Source: Desulfovibrio sp. 86
GTDB lineage: Bacteria > Desulfobacterota > Desulfovibrionia > Desulfovibrionales > Desulfovibrionaceae
Reading direction: 5' to 3'
DNA: 64,000 nucleotides
Assembly: GCF_902702915.1 (NCBI RefSeq)
Contig: NZ_LR738849.1
Coordinates: forward strand, 1,240,001-1,304,000
Shown piece after piece: positions 54,162-64,000 of this stretch (positions are counted from its first letter, which is position 1; every line of letters begins with the position of its first letter). The notes under the pieces were generated by a model, which worked only from the letters and a program-made list of their open reading frames with translations, had not been told where the DNA came from and made no database searches. The position numbers and the translations under genes were made by a program.

Positions 54162-54581
54162 ATGCTGGATCTTAACATTACAATGATCTTTCAGCTGGTG
54201 AACTTTTTGGTCGCCATTTTTGTGCTAAACATCCTCCTTATCCGACCCATCCGCGATATCATAAAAAAGCGCAACGGCATCATGGACGGCATGGCTGAAG
54301 AGGCCGAGTCTTTCGAGTACCAGGCTGCGGAACGCCTTGCCAACTATGAGGCCGAACTGGCCCGCGCCCGTCAGGACGCCGGTCTGACCCGTGAAGAAGG
54401 CCGCGCCGCAGGCACGGTTGAACAGCAGGTGCTGGTGGGCGAAGCCCAAAAAAGCGCCCGCGACATTCTTGCCGAAACCCGCGAGTCCCTGCGGGCCCAG
54501 GCGGCCAAGACCCTTGATGAGCTGAGAAACCAGGTGAGCGATTTTTCCGCCCGGCTGGCGACCAAGCTTCTCAAGGGTTAG
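54162..54581 (+). CDS. ATP synthase F0 subunit b'
   Basis: This 139-residue protein has one N-terminal membrane helix (MLDLNITMIFQLVNFLVAIF to VLNILLIRP) and then a long charged coiled coil. It is the b'-like partner of the next gene and together they form the outer stalk. Paired b'/b genes at the head of the operon are common in this group. It is the first gene of the operon. Confidence 0.9.
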   Translation: MLDLNITMIFQLVNFLVAIFVLNILLIRPIRDIIKKRNGIMDGMAEEAESFEYQAAERLANYEAELARARQDAGLTREEGRAAGTVEQQVLVGEAQKSARDILAETRESLRAQAAKTLDELRNQVSDFSARLATKLLKG

Positions 54582-54686
54582 TTTTTGCGCTTTTTCGGTT
54601 CCTTTTCGGACGCTTTTCAGGCGATCCGGCTTCTTTAGGCACAGTCTACGCTATTGCATTATTCTCTGAACAGAGGGGGGTGGGCT

Positions 54687-55268
54687 TTGAGCAAATGGAA
54701 ACACGCGGGTTATATCCTGCCGCTCGTTATTGCCTTTGCCGCGCTTGTCTTCATTCCTTTTGAGGCGCTGGCCTCTGAAGGGCATGGGGAAGCGCGCTGG
54801 GGGGACTTCGGCTGGCGCGTGCTCAACTTCGTGATCTTTGCGGGCATCCTCTGGTACTTTGTTGGCGGACTGGCCAAGCGTTTCTTCAAGAATCGCCGCG
54901 AGACCATCAGCGGAGCGCTGGACGACCTGGATGAACGCCGCGCCAAGGCCAAGGAACAGTTGGCCGCCGTTGAGTCGCGCATTGCCCGCCTCAACGAAGA
55001 GCGTGAAGCCATTCTGGCCGAAAGCCGCAAACAGGCCGAAAACCTGAAAGCGGGCATTGTGGAAGAGGCGCACCGTCAGGCGGCGCAAATTGTGGAGCAG
55101 GCGCGCATGACCGCCGAAAATGAAGGCCGCACCGTGCTTGCTGAAGTGCGCGCCGTCATCGCGGACGAAATCGTGGACGCCGCCGAAAAGGCTTTGAGCA
55201 GCAAGCTCAATGCCGAAGCCCACGACAAGCTTATCGCCAACTCCCTTAAAAAGGTGGTGCTCCATTGA
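54687..55268 (+). CDS. atpF: ATP synthase F0 subunit b
   Basis: This 193-residue protein has a signal-like hydrophobic segment (GYILPLVIAFAALVFIPFEA) followed by a second membrane helix (VLNFVIFAGILWYFVGGL) and a coiled coil. It forms the outer stalk with b'. A TTG at 54687 (LSKWKHAGY) is the likely start, behind a G-rich ribosome site; no ATG fits. The stop overlaps the TTG start of atpH by four bases. Confidence 0.9.
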   Translation: MSKWKHAGYILPLVIAFAALVFIPFEALASEGHGEARWGDFGWRVLNFVIFAGILWYFVGGLAKRFFKNRRETISGALDDLDERRAKAKEQLAAVESRIARLNEEREAILAESRKQAENLKAGIVEEAHRQAAQIVEQARMTAENEGRTVLAEVRAVIADEIVDAAEKALSSKLNAEAHDKLIANSLKKVVLH

Positions 55269-55816
55269 TCGACACCGTGGTTGCACGCAGGTACGCCAAC
55301 GCCATCTTTGCGTTGGGCAAAAAGGATGGGGACGAAGCCTTGAGTGCGCGGGGCCAATGCCTTGCCGCTCTTGGTGAAATGCTTGTCGCCACGCCGGGAC
55401 TTGACCTGACCCTCAAAAGTCCCGTGATCGGCGTGGAGGAAAAAAAGGCAGTTCTCGACAAGCTGCTGGGCAAGCTCAAGGCCGACCAGACTATGCGCAG
55501 CTTCTGCTTTCTGTTGGCAGACAAGGAAAGGCTCGCCTTTCTGCGCGAAATTTCCGCCTGGTATGGCAAACTGCTCGACGAAGCCAAGGGCATAGTGCGT
55601 GGCCAACTCGTCACGGCAGTCAAACTTCCTGCCGACAAAAAGGCTAAACTCAAAGAATCGCTGGAACAGAAAACCGGCGCCGACATTGAGCTCACCTTTG
55701 CCGTCGATAAGGACATACTAGGGGGTATGGTGCTCAAAATGGGTGACCGGGTGCTGGACGCAAGTCTGCGCGCGCAATTGGGTATCCTCCGGGAGACATT
55801 CAAGAGGGGTGAATAG
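55265..55816 (+). CDS. atpH: ATP synthase F1 subunit delta
   Basis: This 183-residue protein starts with TTG, overlapping atpF (TTGA), and reads IDTVVARRYANAIFALGKKD. The C-terminal GGMVLKMGDRVLDASLRAQL is the family signature. Delta joins the outer stalk to the top of F1. atpA follows after 3 bp. Confidence 0.94.
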   Translation: MIDTVVARRYANAIFALGKKDGDEALSARGQCLAALGEMLVATPGLDLTLKSPVIGVEEKKAVLDKLLGKLKADQTMRSFCFLLADKERLAFLREISAWYGKLLDEAKGIVRGQLVTAVKLPADKKAKLKESLEQKTGADIELTFAVDKDILGGMVLKMGDRVLDASLRAQLGILRETFKRGE

Positions 55817-55819
55817 CAC

Positions 55820-57328
55820 ATGCAGATCAAAGCGGAAGAGATAAGCAAGATCATTGAGGATCAAATCCAGAACTACGAGCAGCGCGTAGAAATGAGCGAA
55901 ACCGGCACCGTGCTCTATGTTGGTGACGGCATCGCCCGCGTCTACGGCGTGCAGAACGCCATGTCCATGGAACTGCTGGAATTTCCCGGCGGCGTCATGG
56001 GTATGGTGCTCAACCTCGAAGAGGACAACGTAGGTGTCGCTCTGCTCGGTTCGGACGTGGGCATTAAAGAAGGCGACCCGGTCAAACGTACCGGCAAGAT
56101 CTTCTCCGTGCCTGTCGGCGACGGCGTTATGGGCCGTGTGCTCAACCCCCTGGGTGAGCCCATCGACGGCCTTGGCCCCATCGAGGCCGCAGCAGTGCGC
56201 CCCGTGGAAATCAAGGCCCCCGGCATCATCGCGCGTAAAAGCGTGCATGAGCCCATGCCTACGGGTCTGAAGGCCATCGACGCCATGACGCCCATTGGCC
56301 GCGGCCAGCGCGAACTTATCATTGGCGACCGCCAGACCGGTAAGACCGCTGTGTGTATCGACGCCATCCTGGCGCAGAAAGAAACGGACATCCACTGCTT
56401 CTACGTGGCCATCGGCCAAAAGAAGTCCTCGGTGGCTCTGGTGGCCGATACCCTGCGTCGCCACGGCGCGCTGGAGTACACGACCATCATTTCGGCCACC
56501 GCGTCCGACCCCGCGCCGCTGCAGTACATTGCAGCCTACACGGGCTGCACCATGGCGGAGTTCTACCGCGACAACGGCAAGCACGCCCTCATCATTTACG
56601 ACGACCTTTCCAAGCAGGCCGTGGCCTATCGCCAGATGTCCCTGCTGCTCCGTCGTCCTCCGGGACGTGAAGCCTTCCCCGGCGACGTGTTCTACCTGCA
56701 CTCTCGTTTGCTCGAACGTGCAGCCAAGGTGAACGACAGTCTCGGTGCTGGCTCCATGACGGCTCTGCCCATCATTGAAACCCAGGCTGGCGACGTGTCC
56801 GCGTACATCCCCACCAACGTGATCTCCATCACCGATGGTCAGGTGTACCTCGAACCCAACCTCTTCAACGCCGGTGTGCGTCCGGCCATTAACGTGGGCC
56901 TTTCCGTGTCCCGCGTGGGTGGCGCGGCGCAGATCAAGGCCATGAAGCAGGTGGCGGGCACCATGCGTCTTGACCTTGCCCAGTATCGCGAACTGGCGGC
57001 TTTTGCCCAGTTCGGCTCCGACCTGGACAAGGGCACCAAGGCCAAGCTTGACCGCGGCGCGCGTCTGGTGGAACTGCTCAAGCAGCCCCAGTACCAGCCC
57101 ATGCCTTCCAATGAACAGGTCGCCTCCATTTACGCCGCCACGCGCGGACTTATGGATGACGTGCCGGTGGAGGACGTACGCCGTTTTGAAGCCGCCATGC
57201 TGACCTTCCTGCGCGACACCAGGAAAGACGTGCTGGACGCCATTAAAGAAAAGAAAGTCATTGACGAGGCTGTGGAAAAAGCGCTTACCGAGGCTATTGC
57301 CGCCTTCAAGCAGGGCTGGACGGCCTAG
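55820..57328 (+). CDS. atpA: ATP synthase F1 subunit alpha
   Basis: This 502-residue subunit has the P-loop [10 protein letters not shown] and [20 protein letters not shown], and the alpha signature [17 protein letters not shown]. It forms the non-catalytic nucleotide sites of the F1 hexamer. The start [20 protein letters not shown] matches the family. Confidence 0.98.
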   Translation: MQIKAEEISKIIEDQIQNYEQRVEMSETGTVLYVGDGIARVYGVQNAMSMELLEFPGGVMGMVLNLEEDNVGVALLGSDVGIKEGDPVKRTGKIFSVPVGDGVMGRVLNPLGEPIDGLGPIEAAAVRPVEIKAPGIIARKSVHEPMPTGLKAIDAMTPIGRGQRELIIGDRQTGKTAVCIDAILAQKETDIHCFYVAIGQKKSSVALVADTLRRHGALEYTTIISATASDPAPLQYIAAYTGCTMAEFYRDNGKHALIIYDDLSKQAVAYRQMSLLLRRPPGREAFPGDVFYLHSRLLERAAKVNDSLGAGSMTALPIIETQAGDVSAYIPTNVISITDGQVYLEPNLFNAGVRPAINVGLSVSRVGGAAQIKAMKQVAGTMRLDLAQYRELAAFAQFGSDLDKGTKAKLDRGARLVELLKQPQYQPMPSNEQVASIYAATRGLMDDVPVEDVRRFEAAMLTFLRDTRKDVLDAIKEKKVIDEAVEKALTEAIAAFKQGWTA

Positions 57329-57354
57329 GGGCCCCCAATATCCGGGAGAAAAGC

Positions 57355-59672
<2,318 letters not shown>

Positions 59673-59684
59673 ATCGTTGAAAGA

Positions 59685-59716
59685 CCAGTGACCGTGCCGC
59701 GTGGCGCGGTCACTGG
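59685..59716 (+). other. Hairpin between atpD and atpC
   Basis: CCAGTGACCG then GCC pair with GGC then CGGTCACTGG around a GCGT loop, with one bulge on each side. No T-run follows. It may set the relative amount of epsilon or protect the upstream mRNA. Confidence 0.7.
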
Positions 59717-59754
59717 ACAAACGCATCTGGCATATCAGGAGCGAAGGAGTACCT

Positions 59755-60159
59755 ATGGGCACACTGCAACTGGAAGTGGTGACGCCGGACAAAACCGTGG
59801 TAAGCGGCGAAGTTGAAATGGCCGTCTGCCCCGGTGTTGAAGGCGAATTCGGCGTGCTGCCCAAGCACGTCTCCCTGCTCTCCGCTCTCAAGATTGGTGG
59901 TCTGCGCTACAAGGTGGCAGGCGGCAAGGAGGAACACGTGTTCATTTCCGGCGGTTTCGCCGACGTGAACAACGACGTGCTCACCGTGCTGGCCGAGTCT
60001 GCCGAAATGGCGCAGGATATCGACACAGCAAGAGCCATGGCCGCCAAAGAACGCGCCGAACAGCGCATTGCCAGCCATGACGAGCAGATTGATTCGGTTC
60101 GCGCTGAAGCCGCATTGCACAGGGCTGTGATCCGCCTGCAACTGGCACAGTTCCGCTAG
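59755..60159 (+). CDS. atpC: ATP synthase F1 subunit epsilon
   Basis: This 134-residue protein starts at the ATG at 59755 behind AAGGAG and reads MGTLQLEVVTPDKTVVSGEV. The segment GEFGVLPKHVSLLSAL is the family signature, and the C-terminal helices are rich in Ala and Glu. It regulates the rotary enzyme. It is the last gene of the operon. Confidence 0.95.
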   Translation: MGTLQLEVVTPDKTVVSGEVEMAVCPGVEGEFGVLPKHVSLLSALKIGGLRYKVAGGKEEHVFISGGFADVNNDVLTVLAESAEMAQDIDTARAMAAKERAEQRIASHDEQIDSVRAEAALHRAVIRLQLAQFR

Positions 60160-60182
60160 ACCGTTTTTGTTCAGAGCTGACA

Positions 60183-60219
60183 GGCCGTGCGGCGTTTTTA
60201 CGCGGTACGGCCTTTTTGT
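60183..60219 (+). terminator. Intrinsic terminator of the atp operon
   Basis: GGCCGT pairs with ACGGCC and inner bases (GGCGT/ACGC) extend the stem, with T-runs (TTTTTGTTTTTTT) following. It lies 24 bp past atpC. Confidence 0.85.
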
Positions 60220-60224
60220 TTTTT

Positions 60225-60529
60225 TGGGGAAACGCTGATTTATTCCGTTTGGCGGCGTTGCTTCACTTTTTTTGAACCAGTCGAGGACGGAAGAGTCCAC
60301 CCCTGCTTCAAAAAAAGATCGCGCCTTGCCAAACGAAATAACTGCGCCTTTCCAGCAGGCTCTTTATAGCATTTTCGCATTGAAAATATCCATTTTCAAT
60401 GCTTCCAAGACGCCCGCTTCGGCGCATAACTGCGCAAATAAATTGCGCTTACGCCTCTGCTGCGGGCGTCTGCTCACGCAGACGCCTGAGCAATTTCAAA
60501 GTGAAATTGCTCTAATCGGTGCTCCAAAG
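60225..60529 (+). repeat. Family B element, copy B4, split by a family A element
   Basis: The left part (60225-60366, GGGGAAACGCTGATTTATTC ... GCAGGCTCTTTA) and the right part (60515-60529, ATCGGTGCTCCAAAG) join to a 156-157 bp family B element like the one at 22454. The split occurs at the TA of CTCTTTAATCGG, and the family A element sits between. Confidence 0.85.
60365..60514 (+). repeat. Family A long-form element, copy A9 (150 bp), inside B4
   Basis: It begins TATAGCATTTTCGCATTGAA and ends AAAGTGAAATTGCTCTA. TA flanks both ends. The right arm is nearly the same as in copy A2 (22306). The first base after the TA is T where other copies have G. Confidence 0.85.
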
Positions 60530-60809
60530 AACAGATTTCCGCTGAAACGCTTCATATTTCAAATCTCCACTCTGTCGAAAAAGCTATTTTATCAAATCAC
60601 ACAATGTTGCTGTGCGCTGCACACTCACACGCTAGACGGGTAACACTCCTATTCGCCTGCACATAGCCGCGCAAGGTTGCACACAGGCTGAAATCCACCG
60701 CACCTGCCTCCGCTCTGGCCCGGCGAAAACGCTGGCCTTTGCATGGACTTCGTGACAAATCTTGGCTATACAGATCAGCTACGCAACCAGATTTTACGCA
60801 GGAAAAAAC
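60530..60809. other. Leader region of lepA
   Basis: The first 70 bp (CCGCTGAAACGCTTCATATT) resemble a decayed family A interior. The rest should contain the lepA promoter. No gene or hairpin of note was seen. Confidence 0.4.
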
Positions 60810-62615
60810 ATGGTCAAGCAGGAAAATATACGCAATTTTTGCATCATCGCCCATATCGACCACGGCAAGTCCACCCTGGCAGACCGCATTCTGGAACTGA
60901 CCAAGGTCGTCAGCCAACGCGAGGCGCGCCAGCAGTACCTGGACAGGATGGATCTGGAGCGCGAGCGCGGCATCACCATCAAGGCCCAGACCGTGCGCCT
61001 GCCCTACTTTGCCGCCGACGGTCAGGAATATGAGCTCAACCTCATCGACACGCCTGGCCACGTGGACTTCAACTATGAAGTATCACGCTCCCTGGCCGCC
61101 TGCGAAGGCGCGCTGCTGGTGGTTGACGCAACCCAGGGCGTGGAAGCGCAGACCCTGGCCAACGTATATCTTGCCTTGGACCACAACCATGAAGTGTTGC
61201 CTGTTCTCAACAAGATAGACCTGCCCAGCGCCGAGGTCGAACGCGTCAAGGCCGATATTGAAGAAAGCATCGGCCTCGACTGCTCCCAGGCGCTGTCCGT
61301 ATCCGCCAAGACGGGCCTGGGCGTTGATGCCGTGCTTGAAGCCATCGTCAATCACCTGCCCGCGCCCAAGGGCGACAGGGCGGCTCCCCTCAAGGCGCTT
61401 ATTTTTGACTCCTGGTACGACAGCTACCAGGGGGTCGTGGTGCTCTTCCGCGTTATGGACGGCGTCATTCGCAAGGGCGAAATCGTGCGCCTCATGAGCA
61501 CGGGCAAGGACTATGAAGTGCTGCGCCTGGGCGTATTTTCGCCCGAAGCCGCTGACGTCAAGGAACTGCTGGCAGGCGAAGTGGGTTTTCTCTGCGGTTC
61601 CATCAAGGAGCTGGGCGACGCCCGCGTGGGCGACACCATCACCCACGCCGACCGCCCGGCCGCAAGCCCCGTGCCCGGCTTCAAAGAAGTGAAGCCCATG
61701 GTTTTCTGCGGCCTCTACCCCACAGAATCCGAGGACTACGAAAACCTCAAGAGCGCCCTGGAAAAGCTGCAACTCAACGACGCGGCCTTTTCCTATGAGC
61801 CTGAAACGTCACAGGCCCTTGGCTTCGGTTTTCGCTGCGGCTTTCTTGGCCTGCTGCATATGGAAATCATTCAGGAACGGCTGGAGCGGGAGTTTGAGGT
61901 CGGCCTTATCGCCACCGCGCCTTCAGTGGTGTACAAGGTTGACACCAATGACGGCAAGACGCTGGAAATCGACAACCCCAGCCATCTGCCCGATCCCACC
62001 AAGATCCACACGCTGTACGAGCCCTACGTCAACATGGACATTCATGTGCCCAATGAATACGTGGGCAACGTCATGAAGCTCTGCGAAGAAAAGCGCGGCA
62101 CTCAGAAAAACCTGCACTACCTCGCTTCCAACCGCGTGGTGGTCACCTACGAACTGCCCTTTGCGGAAATCGTGTACGACTTTTTTGACAGGCTCAAGTC
62201 CGCCACTCGCGGCTATGCCTCCATGGACTATCATCCCCTGGACTACCGGGCCTCCGACCTCGTGCGCCTCGACATCATGCTCAACGGCGAAACCGTGGAC
62301 GCCCTGGCCGTCATCGTACACCGCGATCGCGCCTATACCTACGGACGCGGACTGGCCCTCAAGCTCAAACGCAGCATCCCGCGCCAGCTCTTCCAGGTCG
62401 CCATTCAGGCCGCCATTGGACAGAAAATCATTGCCCGCGAAACCGTCTCCGCCTTCCGCAAGGACGTTACCGCCAAATGCTACGGCGGCGACATCACCCG
62501 TAAGCGTAAGCTGCTCGAAAAGCAGAAGGAAGGCAAACGCCGCATGAAACGCATGGGCAACGTGGAGCTGCCGCAGGAGGCATTTCTGGCCGCGCTCAAA
62601 GTGGGCGACGATTAG
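60810..62615 (+). CDS. lepA: Elongation factor 4 (LepA)
   Basis: This 601-residue GTPase acts on stalled ribosomes and back-translocates tRNA. Motifs are the P-loop [42 protein letters not shown] and NKIDLP. The C-terminal EF4 domain ends with [20 protein letters not shown], the family signature. The ATG at 60810 follows AGGA at good spacing; an in-frame ATG at 60762 would add 16 residues not found in the family. An HR repeat follows its stop. Confidence 0.98.
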   Translation: MVKQENIRNFCIIAHIDHGKSTLADRILELTKVVSQREARQQYLDRMDLERERGITIKAQTVRLPYFAADGQEYELNLIDTPGHVDFNYEVSRSLAACEGALLVVDATQGVEAQTLANVYLALDHNHEVLPVLNKIDLPSAEVERVKADIEESIGLDCSQALSVSAKTGLGVDAVLEAIVNHLPAPKGDRAAPLKALIFDSWYDSYQGVVVLFRVMDGVIRKGEIVRLMSTGKDYEVLRLGVFSPEAADVKELLAGEVGFLCGSIKELGDARVGDTITHADRPAASPVPGFKEVKPMVFCGLYPTESEDYENLKSALEKLQLNDAAFSYEPETSQALGFGFRCGFLGLLHMEIIQERLEREFEVGLIATAPSVVYKVDTNDGKTLEIDNPSHLPDPTKIHTLYEPYVNMDIHVPNEYVGNVMKLCEEKRGTQKNLHYLASNRVVVTYELPFAEIVYDFFDRLKSATRGYASMDYHPLDYRASDLVRLDIMLNGETVDALAVIVHRDRAYTYGRGLALKLKRSIPRQLFQVAIQAAIGQKIIARETVSAFRKDVTAKCYGGDITRKRKLLEKQKEGKRRMKRMGNVELPQEAFLAALKVGDD

Positions 62616-62635
62616 ATCTGTGAGGGGGAGAAAGT

Positions 62636-62703
62636 TTGTGGGGGAGGGACCCTTTTGAAAAAGGGTCTCCTCCCCCACGCCCCCACCCCCTAAAACTTTT
62701 AGT
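62636..62703 (+). repeat. HR hairpin repeat, copy 5 (after lepA)
   Basis: It starts 21 bp after the lepA stop: GTGGGGGAGGGACCCTTTTG, AAAAAGGGTCTCCTCCCCCA, CGCCCCCACCCCCTAAAACT. It is in the same orientation to the gene as the other 3'-end copies. A second, ordinary terminator follows at 62818. Confidence 0.7.
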
Positions 62704-62817
62704 ATAGTTACGTATAGTTCGAAGTTTTTTACTCCGAAACGGGCAACTCGGCGAAGCGCCTGTCAGGCGCCACACCATCGCAAAATTCGTCTTTGGAAGC
62801 GCCAAAGCCAAATGCCT

Positions 62818-62860
62818 AAACCGGGGAAGAATCTGCATAACGATTCTTCCCCGGTTTTTC
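62818..62860 (+). terminator. Intrinsic terminator downstream of lepA
   Basis: A perfect 16-bp stem (62818-62833 with 62842-62857) has an 8-base loop and ends in TTTTTC. It lies between two convergent genes and could act on both. Confidence 0.85.
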
Positions 62861-62936
62861 TTGTCTGTACGTTGGGGTGCAACCTGCACGCGGGAGTCCG
62901 TGCGCACAGCCCAAGGCCTTTCAGGCCAAAAACCCG

Positions 62937-63293
62937 CTACATCCAGATGTGCATATGCCGCATCCGCTCATCGCTCACGCCCATACGCCGCATGCACATG
63001 TCAAAGTAGGCCCGCCAGGGAAAGTAGCTCGTGTCGCCCCGCCATTCAGGATTCATTGATGTGGCTTCGCGTTTGCACTGCCTGTAGGCTTCAAGGTCCT
63101 GCTGTTCTTCAAACGTCAGGGGCCGATGCTCGCGCGGCGCGCACGCGCCAAGGCCCAGTGCAAGGGCAAGGCACAGCGCCATTACTGGCAAAAATCGCCC
63201 GCCCCTTGCCTTGACCGCCGTCACAGAGCCGGATTCTTTCCCGGCCCGTCCTGGCCGCATCCGACGCCACAAGGCCATTGCTGTCTTCTTCAT
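62937..63293 (-). CDS. Small predicted lipoprotein, unknown function
   Basis: The protein has 118 residues from the ATG at 63293, behind GGAGGA. A basic N-terminus of about 35 residues precedes a hydrophobic segment that ends in ALGLGACAP, a lipobox. The mature part is short and charged with RQCKREA and AYFDMCMRRMG, so three cysteines including the lipidated one. It ends HMHIWM. No family was recognised. It should be anchored in a membrane facing the periplasm. Confidence 0.7.
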   Translation of the reverse strand: MKKTAMALWRRMRPGRAGKESGSVTAVKARGGRFLPVMALCLALALGLGACAPREHRPLTFEEQQDLEAYRQCKREATSMNPEWRGDTSYFPWRAYFDMCMRRMGVSDERMRHMHIWM

Positions 63294-63445
63294 ATTTCCT
63301 CCGCCAACACTGTTCCTCACTCACGCCTTTTGCGCCCGCACACACTCCCTTATGGAGAGTTCAGTCTGGCACGGCCGTGAACAAGAAGTGACAAACAGCC
63401 TGCAGGATTGGACCACCAAGACCACAATAAAAGTTGGGTCATGAC

Positions 63446-63480
63446 TAGCTGAGAGGCCAACAAAAGGCTAAAAGCTAAGT
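63446..63480 (+). mobile_element. Probable left end of an IS1595-type insertion sequence
   Basis: The sequence GGGTCATGACTAGCTGAGAG lies just ahead of the transposase gene and could be the left terminal inverted repeat. The right end is outside the window, so this cannot be confirmed here. Confidence 0.4.
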
Positions 63481-64000
63481 ATGGCAACAAAAAACAAGTA
63501 TGCTTATCGTTCGAGAATTTCCGAGGACAAAATCCGTCAAATCGTAAGGCTGTTTGCCGTTGATTTGGACGCCTCTCAAATTGCCGAGGTCACGAGCCTC
63601 AACCGCAATACCATTAATAGGTATCTCGCTGCGTTCCGGGAAAGAATCGCCCAGTACTGTGAGGCGGAATCGCCTGTCAGCGGTGAGGTTGAGGTTGATG
63701 AAAGCTACTTTGGAGCGCGCCGGGTCAGAGGTATCAGAGGTCGGGGTGCTCGTGGCAAAACTATCGTTTTCGGCCTGTTTAAACGCAATGGGCACGTCTA
63801 CACCGAAATTGTGCCCGACTGTTCAAAAGCCACTCTCCAGGGCATCATCAGAGGTCGCGTTGAACTTGAGAGCGTTATTCACTCTGACGGATGGCGTGGC
63901 TATGATGGTCTTGTAGACCTTGGCTATCAAAAGCATTTTCGTGTTCAGCACGGCAATAACGAATTTGCAAACAACCATTCCCACATTAACGGGATTGAAA
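63481..64000 (+). CDS. IS1595-type transposase, 3' end beyond window
   Basis: An open frame runs from the ATG at 63481 to the edge (173 codons). It starts MATKNKYAYRSRISEDKIRQ, with a helix-turn-helix (ASQIAEVTSLNRNTINRYLA). The DDE-type core follows: EVEVDESYFGARRVRG, VIHSDGWRGYDGL and HINGIE, which fit the catalytic residues of the IS1595 (ISXO2-like) family. GC content is lower than in the neighbouring genes, as expected for a recent arrival. No frameshift is seen in the visible part. Confidence 0.9.
   Translation, partial: MATKNKYAYRSRISEDKIRQIVRLFAVDLDASQIAEVTSLNRNTINRYLAAFRERIAQYCEAESPVSGEVEVDESYFGARRVRGIRGRGARGKTIVFGLFKRNGHVYTEIVPDCSKATLQGIIRGRVELESVIHSDGWRGYDGLVDLGYQKHFRVQHGNNEFANNHSHINGIE

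Overview
The window looks like chromosome of a Desulfovibrio, most likely of the D. desulfuricans group. The strongest marker is a gene for split-Soret cytochrome c, a diheme protein known from D. desulfuricans ATCC 27774. Other support comes from a lactate permease, an ATP synthase operon that starts with paired b'/b subunits and has no a or c genes nearby, GC-rich codon use and thi/cob genes of deltaproteobacterial type. The species assignment is inference; no search was run.

Layout. 1-6460 (minus): a Cys-cluster protein cut by the window edge, then the overlapping or closely spaced set trmL-cbiB-TauE/SafE permease-RND pump. 6955-8889: a hydantoinase/oxoprolinase-type protein. 9117-14962 (plus): ilvE, the dnaX-(small Cys-rich gene)-ybaB-recR set and a ZIP metal transporter. 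15408-18077: a PAS-containing chemotaxis receptor facing the split-Soret cytochrome. 18386-24395 (plus): dnaK, an LppC-like lipoprotein, gatC and gatA. 24760-27344 (minus): a guanidinium exporter behind a guanidine-II riboswitch, an M23 peptidase and a TtcA-like PP-loop protein. 27576-29033 (plus): rpoZ and dnaJ. 30165-32009: cstA. 32563-36207 (plus): TPP riboswitch with terminator, then thiS-thiG-thiH-thiF. 36371-46819 (minus): lactate permease, a DegT/GtrA/GT2 glycan cassette, cheW, a hybrid histidine kinase and cobQ. 47047-53831 (plus): AsmA-like protein, motA, motB, aroL and a glycosyltransferase. 54076-60219: the atpF'-F-H-A-G-D-C operon with promoter and terminator. 60810-64000: lepA, a small lipoprotein and the first part of an IS1595-type transposase.

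The most unusual content is between the genes. At least three families of short dispersed elements recur: family A (37, about 127 or 150 bp, ends TAGAGCA/TGCTCTA), family B (156 bp, ends TAGGGAA/TTCCCTA) and family C (about 151 bp, one copy here). They are flanked by or share TA dinucleotides, abut one another, and sit inside one another with recoverable empty sites. Six genes (ilvE, gatC, thiG, thiH, motA, motB) use the TAG at an element end as their own stop codon. A further hairpin repeat (HR) lies just 3' of several genes, nearly always in the same orientation to the gene. Together these look like non-autonomous, TA-targeting miniature elements plus a terminator-like repeat. No tRNA, rRNA or CRISPR array was seen.
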